The position numbers and the translations under genes are program-made. The notes beneath the pieces were generated by a model that saw only the letters and a program-made list of their open reading frames with translations, had not been told where the DNA came from and did no database searches. Source: Epithemia pelagica (Eukaryota; Bacillariophyta; Bacillariophyceae; Surirellales; Surirellaceae). Taken from it: 64,000 nt of DNA. The stretch spans positions 2,861,928 to 2,925,927 of the forward strand of contig OX337235.1 of the NCBI GenBank assembly GCA_946965045.2. Reading direction: 5' to 3'. This document shows, piece by piece, positions 62,451 through 64,000 of this stretch. Position 1 is the stretch's first letter; each line of letters begins with the position of its first letter.

Positions 62451-64000
62451 ATGTGCTTGGGCAGCGAAATCATACTTCGGCGCCCCCTTCCCACAAATAA
62501 ACGACCAACCCAACTGCGAACCACGCTCCCTCCATGGATGTTTTCTCCGTACGCCCACGATAGCAACAACAACACCACTCATAGAATGCCGTTGCAAGTA
62601 ATCATGAACAACAACCACATCAACAATCACAACAACGCCAGCTCCCATAGTGCTGGTGGTGGCAGTGAATGTTCATCTTCTTCCTGCTCCTACCGATGGT
62701 CTTCCACATCGGCAAAACGCATGGCAGATTGCATCCACAATGAAGTTCGACAAATGGTGGGTTCCAGTCGTTTGGTCCGCAAAACGGGTGATATTGCCCT
62801 CGTGACTCGCAATGAACTGGAAATGGGCGCTTTGCTGGGTAAGGGTGCCTTTTCCGAAGTACATGAAGTGGTTTTAACCAATGATCCCAACCGCAAACGG
62901 TATGCCATGAAGCACCTGAAATTTAAGCTCATGACACAACCCGAAAACTTTCGCTTGGCGGCTTCGGAACTGGCTGCGGAAGCACACATGTTGGCCTCGT
63001 TTGACCACCCCAACATTTTGAAAATTCGGGGCTGGGCAGCAAATGGTGTTGCATCCTTTGTGGAAGGTGCTCATGATTCCTTCTTCCTTTTGTTGGACTG
63101 CCTCGATGAAACTCTGGATCAAAGAATATCGCAATGGAAAGCCGAAGAAGACTTTTTAAAGCGACGCTCGCAACAACAAATGGCCATGGGTGGTGCAGGT
63201 ATCATGGATATGTGGAGATGGATGAGTACGGCATCACAAGATGATCACCACCATCATCCACATTCACACCCAGCTAATTCCCGTAAAAGCGAAGAAGAAA
63301 TGCAACTATTGTTGGAAAAGTTTCAAGCCTGTGGGGAGATTGCCTCGGCCTTGGCCTATTTGCATGAATCGGGAGTGATATTTAGGGATTTGAAGCCCAA
63401 CAACATTGGTTTTTTAAATGGCCGAGTCCAGCTCTTTGATTTTGGCTTGAGTCGAGAACTTCCCAATTGTGATTTGAACGAACCATTTGAAATGTCAGGC
63501 AAGGTGGGGACCTTACGGTACATGGCGGTGGAAGTGGCAAGTCATTCCAACTACAATGTATCGGCGGATGTCTTTAGTTGGGCCATGGTAGCGTATGAGG
63601 TTTGGACGGGTACCAAACCTTTTGCTGGATGGACGAGAGAAATGCATGCCGATTTGGTGTGTCACCGAGGCATGCGGCCAGAATTGAATCAAGAAGATGG
63701 CGTCCCCTGTCGTATGCATCCATTAATGCGGGCCTGTTGGGATCAAGAACCAAGCAAGCGTCCACCTATGCGTGCTGTTGTGTCTCAAGTGGGGTATGTG
63801 TGGGACGATTTGCAACGTCAACATCAAGCACGACATGTGCATCCTCAACAACAGCAACCACAACACGCGCAACACGTGTTGGCTTGTCTACCACAACAAC
63901 GATCATCACAGGAACAACCATCTCAACCACAACAAGTAGCCTATCTTCCACAACAGCAACAGGCACACGTCTCGGCAGCTGCAGCAGCAGCAGCAAGTGC
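62451..64000 (+). CDS. Protein kinase, TKL-like, C-terminus outside window
   Basis: The frame is open from 62379 to the window end; 62451 is the first ATG and 62538 is an alternative, so the start is uncertain. The N-terminus is Asn/His/Ser rich. The kinase domain is complete: LGKGAFSEVHEV (Gly loop, ~residues 129-140), YAMKHL (ATP-binding Lys), IFRDLKPNN (catalytic loop, with Phe in place of the usual His of HRD), LFDFGLSREL (DFG), TLRYMAVEV (APE variant AVE) and CWDQEPSKRPPM. A His-rich insert with HHHHPHSHP lies between lobes (~63245-63275). The last 50 residues are Gln/His rich. The catalytic Lys and both Asp are present, so it should be active. The target is unknown. Confidence 0.82.
   Translation, partial: MCLGSEIILRRPLPTNKRPTQLRTTLPPWMFSPYAHDSNNNTTHRMPLQVIMNNNHINNHNNASSHSAGGGSECSSSSCSYRWSSTSAKRMADCIHNEVRQMVGSSRLVRKTGDIALVTRNELEMGALLGKGAFSEVHEVVLTNDPNRKRYAMKHLKFKLMTQPENFRLAASELAAEAHMLASFDHPNILKIRGWAANGVASFVEGAHDSFFLLLDCLDETLDQRISQWKAEEDFLKRRSQQQMAMGGAGIMDMWRWMSTASQDDHHHHPHSHPANSRKSEEEMQLLLEKFQACGEIASALAYLHESGVIFRDLKPNNIGFLNGRVQLFDFGLSRELPNCDLNEPFEMSGKVGTLRYMAVEVASHSNYNVSADVFSWAMVAYEVWTGTKPFAGWTREMHADLVCHRGMRPELNQEDGVPCRMHPLMRACWDQEPSKRPPMRAVVSQVGYVWDDLQRQHQARHVHPQQQQPQHAQHVLACLPQQRSSQEQPSQPQQVAYLPQQQQAHVSAAAAAAAS

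Overview
This window looks like nuclear DNA of a diatom, most likely a raphid pennate, although the species cannot be named from sequence alone. Four things point there. There is a CHASE-type receptor guanylyl cyclase fused to a phosphodiesterase domain. There are secreted and membrane proteins built on PTGKPSSQPS-like repeats. The Copia retrotransposons are of diatom type. The introns are short (66-150 nt) with GTACGT or GTAAGT donors. Standard-code stops and an eukaryotic 5S rRNA gene fit.

Layout. Bases 1-22.4 kb are a repeat graveyard. It holds a minus-strand Copia element running off the left edge (1-6963), a 1.25 kb element with 42-bp inverted ends (8267-9516), a second Copia element on the plus strand whose gag and pol share one frame broken by two stops (11460-17000), shuffled repeat modules, three smaller inverted-repeat elements (one a clear hAT with an 8-bp target duplication) and several low-complexity tracts. 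Bases 22.4-39.3 kb are gene rich: a His/Met-rich receptor guanylyl cyclase (22470-27319, +), a multipass membrane protein (27797-29143, -), a CTF8 sister-chromatid cohesion factor (29471-30146, +), a PT-repeat membrane protein with a PDZ domain (31388-34141, +) and a Dicer-like protein (34659-39318, +).

Bases 39.6-47 kb hold a CenH3-type centromeric histone gene (39667-40150, -), head to head with a two-ORF non-LTR retrotransposon of R2-like architecture (40359-45676, +), then a foldback repeat region (45909-46640). Bases 47.5-64 kb return to genes: an MFS transporter (-), a SKI2/ISE2-like DExH RNA helicase with six exons (+), a 5S rRNA gene, an extended SDR, a second PT-repeat receptor-like protein and a protein kinase running off the right edge.

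The two most unusual genes are these. The Dicer-like gene has a La motif and an RRM where the helicase of plant and animal Dicers would be, followed by platform/PAZ, one intact RNase III domain and one RNase III domain that has lost its acidic residues. The receptor cyclase has long His/Met-rich blocks inside its extracellular sensor and a PDE domain lacking key catalytic residues. CTF8 and CenH3 are chromosome-segregation factors, but they are separate genes here and nothing suggests co-regulation. Gene models with introns were built by hand from splice sites and reading-frame continuity, so exon edges are predictions.
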